The translations under genes were made by a program, and so were the position numbers. DNA of 16,370 nucleotides. It comes from an uncultured Acholeplasmatales bacterium (GTDB taxonomy: Bacteria > Bacillota_I > Bacilli_A > ML615J-28 > CAG-698). Location of the stretch: contig CALEGD010000075.1 in assembly GCA_937877075.1 (NCBI GenBank), forward strand, positions 1-16,370. Direction: 5' to 3'. The notes under the pieces are model-generated. The model made no database searches and was not told the origin of the DNA. It saw nothing but the letters and a program-made list of their open reading frames with translations. Shown here piece by piece: positions 7,911 to 15,678 of the stretch (position 1 is its first letter; the number at the start of each line of letters is the position of its first letter).

Positions 7911-9081
7911 TCTTAATTATCTTGTAGAAAGTGTCGAACGCTTAAAGGCAGACGGTGTTTATCGTAAACTACCGATTAATTACGGCGCCTGTAAAAATGT
8001 AATTGATCTTAACCATCTTCAAGTGGTTAATCTTTCGAGTAATAATTATCTTGGGCTTGCGAATCATCCGCGTTTGATTCAAGCAGCACTTGATGCCACT
8101 CAAAAATATGGTGTCGGGGTCGGAAGTGTTCGAACAATTGTCGGAAATCAAGATTTACTTGAAGAGTTAGAAAAAGTACTTGCAGAATTTAAAGAAGAAG
8201 AGGCGGTTACTTGTTTTCAATCGGGATTAAACTGTAATATCGGTACCATTCAAGCCATAGTAAATAAGGGAGATCTTATCATCAGCGATGAATTAAATCA
8301 CGCCTCTATTATTGATGGTATCAGATTATCCAGAGCCCAAAAAGCAATCTATAAACATAGCGATATGGCAGATTTGGAAAATGTTTTAAAAGAGATGCGC
8401 TCATCTTATCAAAATGTTTTGATTATCACTGACGGTGTCTTTTCAATGGACGGCGACTTGGCTAAGCTTCCGGAAATTGTCCATTTAGCCAAAAAATATA
8501 ATGCTTTGACTTATGTTGATGATGCCCATGGAAGTGGCGTCCTTGGACGAGGCGGCCGCGGTACCGTCGACCATTTCGGATTAAACGGTGAAGTTGATTT
8601 TATTATCGGCACCTTAAGTAAAGCTATCGGTGTCATCGGTGGTTATGTAGCATCAAAAAAGATTGTGAAAGAATGGCTCTTGCATCGAGCCAGACCCTTG
8701 CTTTTCTCAACTGCTCTGCCTCCCGCCGCCACTGCCGCTACAATTGAGGCTGTTAAGATCTTAATGGAAAGTGATGAATATACAAAGAAATTATGGGAAA
8801 ATGCGAAATACTTTAAAGAAGGTTTGAGAAAACTCGGCTTTGATATCGGAAACAGTGAGACTCCGATTACACCGGTCATAATCGGTGGAGAGGCAAAAAC
8901 CATGGAATTTTCCAGGGAACTGCTTTCAGAAGGTGTCTTTGTTTCCGGAATCGTCTATCCGACTGTTCCTTTAGGAAGGGGTCGCCTCCGGGTTATGATT
9001 AGCGCAAGCCACACTAAGAAAGATTTGGATTTTGCTCTTCAAGCCTTTAGTAAGGTCGGAAAACGTTTAAACATCATTTAG
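7903..9081 (+). CDS. kbl: 2-amino-3-ketobutyrate CoA ligase (glycine C-acetyltransferase)
   Basis: The protein (392 aa) is a PLP-dependent alpha-oxoamine synthase that cleaves 2-amino-3-ketobutyrate with CoA into glycine and acetyl-CoA. Visible motifs are SSNNYLGLANHP, GSVRTIVGNQ, DELNHASIIDG, TDGVFSMDGD, YVDDAHGSGVLG and the PLP-lysine motif GTLSKA (K240; K244 in E. coli Kbl). The family includes BioF (8-amino-7-oxononanoate synthase) and HemA-type enzymes, which motifs alone separate poorly. The position behind tdh, with an 8-nt overlap of coding sequences and GGAGG at 7892-7896, makes Kbl the best call. The tight overlap suggests translational coupling with the dehydrogenase, whose product is unstable. 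Confidence 0.88.
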   Translation: MNNLNYLVESVERLKADGVYRKLPINYGACKNVIDLNHLQVVNLSSNNYLGLANHPRLIQAALDATQKYGVGVGSVRTIVGNQDLLEELEKVLAEFKEEEAVTCFQSGLNCNIGTIQAIVNKGDLIISDELNHASIIDGIRLSRAQKAIYKHSDMADLENVLKEMRSSYQNVLIITDGVFSMDGDLAKLPEIVHLAKKYNALTYVDDAHGSGVLGRGGRGTVDHFGLNGEVDFIIGTLSKAIGVIGGYVASKKIVKEWLLHRARPLLFSTALPPAATAATIEAVKILMESDEYTKKLWENAKYFKEGLRKLGFDIGNSETPITPVIIGGEAKTMEFSRELLSEGVFVSGIVYPTVPLGRGRLRVMISASHTKKDLDFALQAFSKVGKRLNII

Positions 9082-9094
9082 AAAGGAGAAGAAA

Positions 9095-9817
9095 ATGAAG
9101 TTTAAGAAGAAAATGGTGGTAGCACATCGTGGGGCATCAGGCTATGCACATGAGAATACCTTGCTTGCTTTTCAAAAGGCAATTGATATGAAAGCCGATT
9201 GTATTGAAACTGATATCCGAAGAACTAAAGACGGAATTATCGTTTTACATCATGATCGTCATATCAACGGTAAGGATTTATTAGCTCTAACTTTTGAAGA
9301 ACTGAAAGCCGAAGCCTCAAAAAATGGATTTCAGGTTGCAACCTTAGAAGAAGGTTTAGCCTATGTAAAAGGAAAAATATTAATTGACATTGAATTTAAA
9401 GAAGACGGATATGTAAAAGAAGCGATTGATATCATTCATAAATATCTTCGAAATGATGAATTTTTCATCCGTTCTTTCTTGGATGAGGTTTTGATTCAAG
9501 TTAAAGAAATTGATCCGCGAATTATTACTGCACTTTTACTTGGAAAAAGCAATCCAAAGCATCCCTTTAGAACCAGGCTGTCTGAACTTTTTCCTGGATG
9601 TCGCTTGCGACGGACCAAAGCTGATTATGTTTCCCCTTATTATAGATTACTCAAATTCTGTTTTGTGTGGAGAATGAATCTTAGAAAATGTTCAGTTTCG
9701 GTTTGGACGGTTAATGATGAGAATTTGATTAAGAAAGTTATTTTCCGAAATAAAGTTGATTCTGTAGTAACAAATTATCCGGATCGGGCTTTGAAATATT
9801 TTCAAAAAGATGAATAA
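9095..9817 (+). CDS. Glycerophosphodiester phosphodiesterase, cytosolic (UgpQ-like)
   Basis: The enzyme (240 aa) is a GDPD TIM barrel that hydrolyses deacylated phospholipids to sn-glycerol 3-phosphate and an alcohol. The N-terminal motif AHRGASGYAHENT contains catalytic H11 and R12. ETD (E38, D40) provides metal ligands, and LHHD contains the second catalytic histidine (H53). IDIEFK supplies a further acidic ligand, and SVWTVND and the C-terminal TNYPDRAL are typical of the family. No signal peptide is present and the length is that of cytosolic UgpQ-type enzymes. It starts 13 nt after kbl with AGGAG 6 nt before the ATG, so it is probably cotranscribed with the threonine genes. A functional link to threonine breakdown is not obvious. 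Confidence 0.9.
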   Translation: MKFKKKMVVAHRGASGYAHENTLLAFQKAIDMKADCIETDIRRTKDGIIVLHHDRHINGKDLLALTFEELKAEASKNGFQVATLEEGLAYVKGKILIDIEFKEDGYVKEAIDIIHKYLRNDEFFIRSFLDEVLIQVKEIDPRIITALLLGKSNPKHPFRTRLSELFPGCRLRRTKADYVSPYYRLLKFCFVWRMNLRKCSVSVWTVNDENLIKKVIFRNKVDSVVTNYPDRALKYFQKDE

Positions 9818-9818
9818 A

Positions 9819-9840
9819 AAAAAGAGGCACGCCTCTTTTT
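9819..9840. terminator. Bidirectional terminator between convergent genes
   Basis: AAAAAGAGG (9819-9827) pairs with CCTCTTTTT (9832-9840) around a 4-nt loop. A-runs on the left and T-runs on the right give a U-tract on both strands. It serves the phosphodiesterase gene on the plus strand and the carboxypeptidase gene on the minus strand, whose stop codon (9839-9841) overlaps the stem. Confidence 0.85.
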
Positions 9841-11344
9841 AAACTATTTCATAGATTTTCGAATATTTTTTTATTAAATAACTAATATAATATTTTGGAT
9901 TGAATTTTCTTCCAGTACAGATTTTGAAAAGTTCTTTGGGATATTTACTTGATCCGTATTTATGGAGATGTTCTTGAAGCCATTGGTTAATTTCTTTTGT
10001 GTTTCCGGATTTTAAAGATTTAAGAACATTGAAATCTTTGTTCATAATTTTAAAAATTTGAGCCGAATAAGCAGAACCTAAAGCATAAGTCGGAAAATAA
10101 CCGAATGAGCCTCCTGCCCAGTGGACATCTTGTAAGACGCCTTCTTTATCGCTGGGAACATCAACACCAAGATATTCTTTATATTTTTTATTCCAGACTT
10201 GTGGGAGCTCACTGACTTCAATTTCATTATTAAATAAGGATTTTTCGATATCATAGCGAATCATAATATGAATCGGATAAGTTAATTCATCGGCATCAGT
10301 TCTGATTAATGAAGCTTCGGCGCGATTGATTAACTTATAGAAATCATTTAGTTTTACTCCTCGAAGTTGCTTTTTAAAAATACTTTTCAATTTTGGAAAA
10401 TGAACTTTCCAAAATTCCAGACTGCGTCCGATGATGTTTTCATAAAAACGGGATTGGGATTCATGTAATGCCATAGAGGCGCCACCGCCGGATAGGGTTT
10501 TATTTAATTCAGGATTGATTTGTTGTTCATAAGTGGCGTGACCGAGTTCATGAATTCCCGAGAAGATCGCGGAAGTAAAATTATCTTCATAATAATGGTT
10601 GGTAATTCTGACATCGGTTGTACCGAAACCGGAAGTAAAGGGATGTTCGCTTTCTTTAATAAACCCACGTTTTAAATCAAAATCCAATACCTCAGCAATA
10701 TAATCAACAAATTTCTTTTGCTCTGCCTTTGGATATTCGAGTTTATTGAAAGCATCATCGAATTCTAGCTTTTTAGAAACAACTTCCTTTACAAAAGGCA
10801 CAAGTTCGGTTTTTATCGTATCAAAAAACTCATCATATTCTTTGGAGGACATACCTTTTTCATATTCATCAAGAAGTACATCATAACCTTTTAATTTATC
10901 GGTCTCAACATATTTAATATACTTTCTGTTGAATTCAACAATCCTCTCTAATGTCGGCTGAAACAGTTGAAAGTCATTATTTCTTTTCGCTCTCGCCCAA
11001 AGATTTTCGCTTTCCGCTAGCAAACTCATATAATCAATATACTCATCCATCGGAACTTTTTTAAGTTTCTCAAGTCCTTCTTTGGCTTCAAGAATTTCAT
11101 GTTTTAATACTTCGTCAGTAAGTTGTTCCCGCAGAAGATAAAGTTCATCAACAATTTTGACTGTTTCCGGTGTGGTTTGTAATTTATAGGACTCCTCACT
11201 TAGAACGCCGACTTGTTCAGAACGGAGCGGGAAACACTCTTCCGGTGCTTCTGTGTTTGAATCCCAACTGATCATGTAATTTGCGAATTGGTAAGCAAGC
11301 ATCTTTTTACGAATACTTTCATACTGTTTAATTGTATTTTCCAT
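9839..11344 (-). CDS. M32 family metallocarboxypeptidase
   Basis: The protein (501 aa) matches the usual length of thermostable carboxypeptidase Taq/Pfu-type enzymes, cytosolic zinc peptidases that remove C-terminal amino acids. The zinc motif is HELGH (H265-H269) within SGIHELGHATYEQ, and the third ligand is E295 in ALHESQSRFYEN. Further family signatures are DVRITNHY near residue 244, IRTDADELTYPIHI near residue 348 and HWAGGSFGYFPTYALGSAYS near residue 410. There is no signal peptide. The gene is monocistronic, converges on the phosphodiesterase gene and diverges from the esterase gene. The start is the ATG following GAGGTGG on the minus strand. The likely role is trimming of intracellular peptides for amino-acid use, consistent with the adjacent threonine catabolism. 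Confidence 0.93.
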   Translation of the reverse strand: MENTIKQYESIRKKMLAYQFANYMISWDSNTEAPEECFPLRSEQVGVLSEESYKLQTTPETVKIVDELYLLREQLTDEVLKHEILEAKEGLEKLKKVPMDEYIDYMSLLAESENLWARAKRNNDFQLFQPTLERIVEFNRKYIKYVETDKLKGYDVLLDEYEKGMSSKEYDEFFDTIKTELVPFVKEVVSKKLEFDDAFNKLEYPKAEQKKFVDYIAEVLDFDLKRGFIKESEHPFTSGFGTTDVRITNHYYEDNFTSAIFSGIHELGHATYEQQINPELNKTLSGGGASMALHESQSRFYENIIGRSLEFWKVHFPKLKSIFKKQLRGVKLNDFYKLINRAEASLIRTDADELTYPIHIMIRYDIEKSLFNNEIEVSELPQVWNKKYKEYLGVDVPSDKEGVLQDVHWAGGSFGYFPTYALGSAYSAQIFKIMNKDFNVLKSLKSGNTKEINQWLQEHLHKYGSSKYPKELFKICTGRKFNPKYYISYLIKKYSKIYEIV

Positions 11345-11360
11345 TTTTCCACCTCAAGTA

Positions 11361-11370
11361 ATTATACCAT
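11361..11370 (-). promoter_or_regulatory. Extended -10 promoter of the M32 carboxypeptidase
   Basis: On the minus strand the sequence reads ATGGTATAAT, a perfect -10 hexamer (11361-11366) with the TG extension. The predicted start is around 11354, only about 10 nt before the ATG, so the ribosome binding site (complement of 11349-11355) would sit at the very 5' end of the mRNA. The -35 region is weak. Confidence 0.6.
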
Positions 11371-11521
11371 TTTTAGCCATTTTCTAATACAAAAATGTTT
11401 AAAAACCGTTTTCTATATTTTGTCTCATTCCCGATAATTTTATAACTAGTTTCCAAAGAAGCTTTAAATATCTGGAAGAAAATAAGCTTTTATATTATTA
11501 TATAAAAAAAAGGAGAATAAA

Positions 11522-12265
11522 ATGGCTGTTTTAACCTTAAACACATGTTCATCACAATTAAAAATGAATACTTTTATTACAATGATAATTCCTGATTCCC
11601 CTTGGATCGACCAACCTCTTTCAAAAAAGAAGGTTTTATGGCTTCTTCACGGTCTTACCGATAATGCTACCGCCTGGCTACGCCGAACTCGGATTGAAAC
11701 CTATGCGGAAAAGTATGGGATTGTGGTTATAATGCCCTCCTTTGATCGCAGTTTCTATTGTGATGATGTTAACGGGCAAAATTATTTTACTTATTTAACC
11801 CATGAACTTCCCGAATACTTTGAAAAAGTTTTTGGGCTTTCCAGAAAAAAGGAGGATAATTTTATCGCCGGTCTTTCAATGGGAGGATATGGAGCGATGA
11901 AAGCTGGTCTCACTTATCCGGAAAAGTATTTTGCGACGGGAAGTTTTTCCGGTGTTTTAGCTTTGGAAGCAATGATAGAGTTTGTAGATCCTGATTTGGA
12001 AAAGGCTTTTCCTTTCCTTTTAAAAGAAAAACCAAATTTCTCAACTTCAAAACTTAATCCGGTAAACCTCTTATCGCCTGATAAGGATATTGAAATTTAT
12101 GCATCCTGTGGACTACAAGATCATCTTATAGCTACTACGCAAAGATTTGAAGATAAAGCTAAAGTTCTTGGAGTTAAAGCAAAATTTGTTTATCGCGACG
12201 GAATCCATGACTGGTTGTTCTGGGATGAAGAAATCGAAGAATTTCTTCGTTTTGCACTATTATAA
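11522..12265 (+). CDS. Alpha/beta-hydrolase esterase (EstA / S-formylglutathione hydrolase-like)
   Basis: The 247-residue serine hydrolase belongs to the esterase D / tributyrin esterase family and hydrolyses short acyl esters. The oxyanion region is LLHGLTD (residues 41-47), the nucleophile elbow is GLSMGGYGA with S119, and the triad is completed by D200 (CGLQDHL) and H229 (GIHDWLFW). No signal peptide is visible, so it is cytosolic. AGGAG at 11511-11515 is 6 nt before the ATG. It closely fits the lactic-acid-bacterial EstA pattern. A role in removing acetyl groups from sugars, or formyl groups from carriers, is possible but cannot be told from sequence. It is transcribed alone: a divergent promoter lies upstream and a terminator downstream. 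Confidence 0.88.
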   Translation: MAVLTLNTCSSQLKMNTFITMIIPDSPWIDQPLSKKKVLWLLHGLTDNATAWLRRTRIETYAEKYGIVVIMPSFDRSFYCDDVNGQNYFTYLTHELPEYFEKVFGLSRKKEDNFIAGLSMGGYGAMKAGLTYPEKYFATGSFSGVLALEAMIEFVDPDLEKAFPFLLKEKPNFSTSKLNPVNLLSPDKDIEIYASCGLQDHLIATTQRFEDKAKVLGVKAKFVYRDGIHDWLFWDEEIEEFLRFALL

Positions 12266-12295
12266 TGTGATGATTAAATTTGATATTTTTAAAAG

Positions 12296-12345
12296 AATGC
12301 CGATTGTCTTAACTGGTAAAAATAATATCAGGTATCGGCATTTTT
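12296..12345 (+). terminator. Intrinsic terminator of the esterase gene (long loop)
   Basis: AATGCCGAT (12296-12304) is a perfect 9-bp inverted repeat of ATCGGCATT (12334-12342), followed by T residues to 12345. The loop is unusually long at 29 nt, so confidence is moderate. Confidence 0.65.
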
Positions 12346-12347
12346 AA

Positions 12348-12376
12348 TTTACAGAATAATTTATCTGACATATAAT
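12348..12376 (+). promoter_or_regulatory. Promoter candidate P1 upstream of pckA
   Basis: TTTACA (12348-12353) and TATAAT (12371-12376) are separated by 17 nt, a near-consensus housekeeping promoter starting 2 nt after the upstream terminator. Transcripts would have a leader of about 240 nt before pckA. Confidence 0.55.
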
Positions 12377-12431
12377 CATAATATTAGGAGTATGAATAAT
12401 AATTTATTAGAAAAATAAACAATTATATCAC

Positions 12432-12460
12432 TTGAAAAAAATGCAAAAATATGGTAAAAT
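12432..12460 (+). promoter_or_regulatory. Promoter candidate P2 upstream of pckA
   Basis: TTGAAA (12432-12437) and TAAAAT (12455-12460) are 17 nt apart, with the extended TATGG just before the -10. This is the better of the two by combined elements. The start would be near 12467, giving a leader of about 155 nt. Confidence 0.65.
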
Positions 12461-12516
12461 ACTTTATATACTTTTTCTTTTTTTTGGAGAAGTCTATACA
12501 ATCTAGATATCATCTG

Positions 12517-12598
12517 GTATATTTATAATATCAATTAAGATAATTTAAATATTAGATTAAAAAATATTGCAAATATACTTGGTATATTTGCATTTTTT
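12517..12598 (+). promoter_or_regulatory. Putative transcription attenuator in the pckA leader
   Basis: A perfect hairpin, TGCAAATATA (12568-12577) with TATATTTGCA (12583-12592), is followed by six T residues (12593-12598), the form of an intrinsic terminator. It lies between the promoters and the pckA ribosome binding site, so it would block pckA unless prevented. The strand at 12517-12531 can pair with 12564-12578 in an alternative fold: 14 pairs over 15 positions, with one G-U pair and one mismatch. That fold consumes the left terminator arm. The ligand or protein that would choose between the folds is unknown. High AT content makes chance pairing more likely. Confidence 0.6.
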
Positions 12599-12621
12599 AA
12601 TAGAATTTAAAAGGAGGAACA

Positions 12622-14253
12622 ATGGCAACTAAAAGCAATCTACCATATCAAGAAATAGGATTACAAAATCCCAAACTTTTTAACCGTGTCAGAACAATAA
12701 TTGAGACGGCCTTTTACCGGAATAATGTTCATCATGTAAAAAACTTAGCGGAAGCGTATGAACTTGCAAAAAACTCTCCAGGAACAATCGTAACCGGACA
12801 AGATGTTTACAAAGCAGATGAATTGGGACTTCCGGCAGATGCGAAAGTGTTGCTTTTCAATGACGGAAAAATTACCGGCCGCCAGGCTCGTTTACGCCGT
12901 TTGGTAAATAAGGAAAATAGCAATAAATTTGCAGATTTGCTGCGTGAAGTAGTTTTCCTCTCACGCAATAAGAAAATGTATCATGCTGAAGCATATGTCG
13001 GTCTGGATAAAGAGTTTATGATTAAAGCTCATCTCTTGGTTCCTGAAGGTTATGAAAATACGCTTTATTCGTGGCTACTTAATTTCCAGATTGTGAATGA
13101 AGAATATACAGAGATGTATAAAGATTCAGTTCTTCTAGATGAAGGCGATATCTTTATCTTTGCAAACCCGGATCTTATCCCTGAAGATCATCCGGAGGGG
13201 CTGGCATTATTTGATTCCGAACACAATTGTGCCGCTATATTAGGTATGCGTTATTTCGGAGAGTTTAAAAAAGGAACCTTAACGCTCGCTTGGACAATTG
13301 CTGAGCGGAATGGTTATACCCCATGCCATGGTGGTCAAAAACGCTTTAACCTTGAAGGCGGAAAAGAAAAAGTAATTGGTGTCTTTGGTCTTTCCGGTTC
13401 CGGAAAGTCGACCATTACTCTATCAGATCATGGCGGAAAATTGTCAACTACGGTCTTACATGATGATGCTTTTATCATCTCAAATAAAGATGCTTCCTCA
13501 ATTTGCTTGGAGCAGTCTTATTTTGATAAAACTCAAGATTATCCACTGACAAATCCTCAATCTAAATATTTTGTTACGATTCAAAACTGTGGAGCAACCA
13601 TTAATTCTGAAGGTAAAATTGTTCCGGTAACCGAAGATATTCAAAGCGGTAATGGACGGACTGTTAAATCGCTTTTCGCCGCTTTAAACCGCGAGTATCG
13701 TTTTGCTCATCCTTGTGATGCCATTTTTTGGATAATGAAAGATAATAGTTTACCTCCGGTTGTGAAGGTGAATCAAGCTGATTTAGCTTCGGTTATGGGT
13801 GCGACTCTAGCAACAAAAAGAACAACGGCGGAATATGTACCGGGTGAAGATCCCAACAAACTTGTCATTGTTCCTTATGCAAATCCCTTCCGACTTTATC
13901 CGTTGGAAAAGGATTATTTGAAATTCAAGCAATTATTTGCGGAGAGAAATGTAGATTGTTATATTATCAACACCGGTTTCTTCCTTGATAAGAAAATAGG
14001 ACCGAAAACTACTTTGGGTTTGATTGAAGATATCGTAACCGATAAAGCTAAATTTCAAAAATTTGGGCCCTTCTCTGCTTTGGAATATTATCCGATTGAA
14101 GGCTTTATTCCGGACTTCCAAGATGATAATTATCTGGAAATGGTTAAAGCAAGACTTTTGGATCGTCTAGATTATATTTCTGATCTTGATAATTTCAATA
14201 AACTACCGGAAGAGGCATTAAACGCAATTAAGAAAGTTACCGAAGAATTCTAA
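12622..14253 (+). CDS. pckA: Phosphoenolpyruvate carboxykinase, ATP type, divergent
   Basis: The 543-residue enzyme interconverts oxaloacetate + ATP with PEP + CO2 + ADP. Alignment by eye to E. coli PckA keeps key residues. ITGR (R87) matches the substrate-binding TGR of the family (R65). YFGEFKKG (K217) matches YFGEMKKG (K213). H236 lies 19 residues later, as does H232, and these are the metal ligands. The P-loop GLSGSGKST (K262) matches GLSGTGKTT (K254). The kinase-2 aspartates D281-D282 stand in LHDDAFII rather than the usual GDDEH motif, and the C-terminal half differs strongly from the classical family. It therefore belongs to a divergent Firmicutes branch. AAGGAGG lies 4 nt before the ATG. 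It heads an operon with oxaloacetate decarboxylase genes, which supports oxaloacetate as the substrate. The flux direction (ATP-forming carboxylation in fermenters, or gluconeogenesis) cannot be decided here. Confidence 0.88.
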   Translation: MATKSNLPYQEIGLQNPKLFNRVRTIIETAFYRNNVHHVKNLAEAYELAKNSPGTIVTGQDVYKADELGLPADAKVLLFNDGKITGRQARLRRLVNKENSNKFADLLREVVFLSRNKKMYHAEAYVGLDKEFMIKAHLLVPEGYENTLYSWLLNFQIVNEEYTEMYKDSVLLDEGDIFIFANPDLIPEDHPEGLALFDSEHNCAAILGMRYFGEFKKGTLTLAWTIAERNGYTPCHGGQKRFNLEGGKEKVIGVFGLSGSGKSTITLSDHGGKLSTTVLHDDAFIISNKDASSICLEQSYFDKTQDYPLTNPQSKYFVTIQNCGATINSEGKIVPVTEDIQSGNGRTVKSLFAALNREYRFAHPCDAIFWIMKDNSLPPVVKVNQADLASVMGATLATKRTTAEYVPGEDPNKLVIVPYANPFRLYPLEKDYLKFKQLFAERNVDCYIINTGFFLDKKIGPKTTLGLIEDIVTDKAKFQKFGPFSALEYYPIEGFIPDFQDDNYLEMVKARLLDRLDYISDLDNFNKLPEEALNAIKKVTEEF

Positions 14254-14287
14254 TATTTGTTATTATAATGGCAAAGGAGGTAAAATA

Positions 14288-15673
14288 ATGGGTGTAAAGA
14301 TTATGGAAACGGCTTTACGGGACGGTCATCAATCGCTTTTTGCGACCAGGATGACGACTGAAGAAATTTTGTCTGCCCTAGAAGAAATTGACCAAGCCGG
14401 TTATCATGCCCTTGAAGTTTGGGGTGGAGCTACTTTTGATGCTTGTTTAAGGTTTCTGAATGAAGATCCATGGGAAAGATTAAGAAAGATTAGGTCCGTT
14501 TGCAAGAACACCAAATTGCAGATGCTCTTTCGAGGACAGAATATTCTTGGATACAAACATTATGCCGATGATGTTGTCGAGATGTTTGTAAAGAAATCGC
14601 TAGAAAACGGAATTGACATCATTAGGGTTTTTGATGCCCTAAATGATATAAGAAATCTTAAGTGTGCGGTTAGCGCCACTAAAAAATATGGTGGTCATTG
14701 CCAGATTGCCTTAAGCTATACCACTAGCCCCGTTCATACGGTTGACTATTTTGTTGGGTTAGCGAAAGAAATTGAGGCTATGGGTGCCGACTCCCTTTGC
14801 ATTAAGGATATGGCAGGCGTTCTTTTACCAAATGACGCTTATGAACTTGTTTCACGTTTAAAAGAAAATACAAAGCTACCGATCCAGTTGCATTCTCATT
14901 GTACAGGTGGGATTGCTGAGATGACCTATATGAAGGCGATTGAAGCCGGAGTCGATATTATTGATACAGCTCTTTCGCCTTTGTCGGGCGGTACTAGTCA
15001 ACCCGCGACCGAGTCATTTGTTTATTCCTTAAAGGGCTCGATTTATGATACCGGTATGAATCTCGAAATGTTAGAAAAAGCCGCCGATAAATTGAAGAAA
15101 GTTAAAGACAAATATCTGGAAAACGGGCTTTTGAATCCACGTGCCTTAGCAACAAATCCCAATATCTTAAAGTATCAGGTACCTGGAGGCATGCTTTCTA
15201 ATTTAATGAACCAACTGAAAAATCAAGGAGCGATGGACAAATTTGATGATGTGCTTCGGGAAGTACCGAAAGTGCGGGCCGATTTGGGTTATCCGCCTTT
15301 GGTCACTCCTCTTTCTCAAATGGTCGGAACCCAAGCAGTTATTAATGTTATATCCGGTGAAAGATATAAACTTGTTCCCGGAGAAGTTAAAGAATATTTG
15401 CGTGGTCTCTATGGTGCTAGTCCGGCTCCGATTAATTCGGAGTTGAAAATAAAGATTATCGGTGATGCGCCGACGATCACCCATCGTCCCGCTGACGATT
15501 TAAAACCTCAATTTGAAGAACTGAAGCAAAAATATCGTGATCTTGTGAGATCCGACGAAGATGTCCTCTCTTGTGCTTTGTTTGAAAATGTTGCAGTAAA
15601 ATTTCTTGAAAATCTAAAACAACCTCAAGAGGAAAATGAGATTGTAGAAATAAATCTCTACATAGGCAGGTGA
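14288..15673 (+). CDS. oadA: Oxaloacetate decarboxylase alpha subunit, carboxyltransferase domain only
   Basis: The 461-residue protein transfers the carboxyl group of oxaloacetate to biotin, releasing pyruvate. METALRDGHQSL carries D12, CIKDMAG carries K173 and QLHSHCTGG carries H202 and H204. These match the metal site D17, K178, H207, H209 of Vibrio OadA with a constant offset of five. The N-terminal TIM barrel and the following conserved region (GGMLSNLMNQL, LGYPPLVTPLSQMVGTQA) are present, but the biotin domain of full-length OadA (about 600 aa) is absent and is encoded separately from 16004. AAAGGAGG (14273-14280) precedes the ATG, 34 nt after pckA. Pyruvate carboxylase subunit B is the main alternative because it shares this domain. 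The adjacent gamma-subunit gene favours the membrane decarboxylase. Confidence 0.92.
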   Translation: MGVKIMETALRDGHQSLFATRMTTEEILSALEEIDQAGYHALEVWGGATFDACLRFLNEDPWERLRKIRSVCKNTKLQMLFRGQNILGYKHYADDVVEMFVKKSLENGIDIIRVFDALNDIRNLKCAVSATKKYGGHCQIALSYTTSPVHTVDYFVGLAKEIEAMGADSLCIKDMAGVLLPNDAYELVSRLKENTKLPIQLHSHCTGGIAEMTYMKAIEAGVDIIDTALSPLSGGTSQPATESFVYSLKGSIYDTGMNLEMLEKAADKLKKVKDKYLENGLLNPRALATNPNILKYQVPGGMLSNLMNQLKNQGAMDKFDDVLREVPKVRADLGYPPLVTPLSQMVGTQAVINVISGERYKLVPGEVKEYLRGLYGASPAPINSELKIKIIGDAPTITHRPADDLKPQFEELKQKYRDLVRSDEDVLSCALFENVAVKFLENLKQPQEENEIVEINLYIGR

Positions 15674-15678
15674 AAAAA

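Larger units (their letters stand above)
12266..12621 (+). other. 356-nt gene-free stretch: esterase terminator, two promoters and pckA leader
   Basis: This very AT-rich region has no supportable coding sequence. In order it holds the esterase terminator (12296-12345), promoter candidate P1 (12348-12376), promoter candidate P2 (12432-12460), a T-rich stretch (12471-12485), a possible antiterminator strand (12517-12531), a perfect terminator hairpin (12568-12598) and the pckA ribosome binding site AAGGAGG (12611-12617). I do not recognise a known riboswitch class. Confidence 0.75.

Noticed and set aside
11459..11489. Two AAGCTT palindromes 25 bp apart before the esterase gene
   Set aside because: The six-base sites are short and their flanks do not form an extended symmetrical operator; chance is likely in AT-rich DNA.
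12147..12347. 66-codon open frame overlapping the esterase 3' end and terminator
   Set aside because: It is a different frame of the esterase gene that runs through the terminator hairpin and has no ribosome binding site.
12392..12418. Eight-codon upstream ORF (MNNNLLEK) after AGGAG in the pckA upstream region
   Set aside because: The ribosome binding site is only 1 nt from the ATG and the ORF sits upstream of the stronger P2 promoter. It does not overlap the attenuator, so a leader-peptide role is unsupported.
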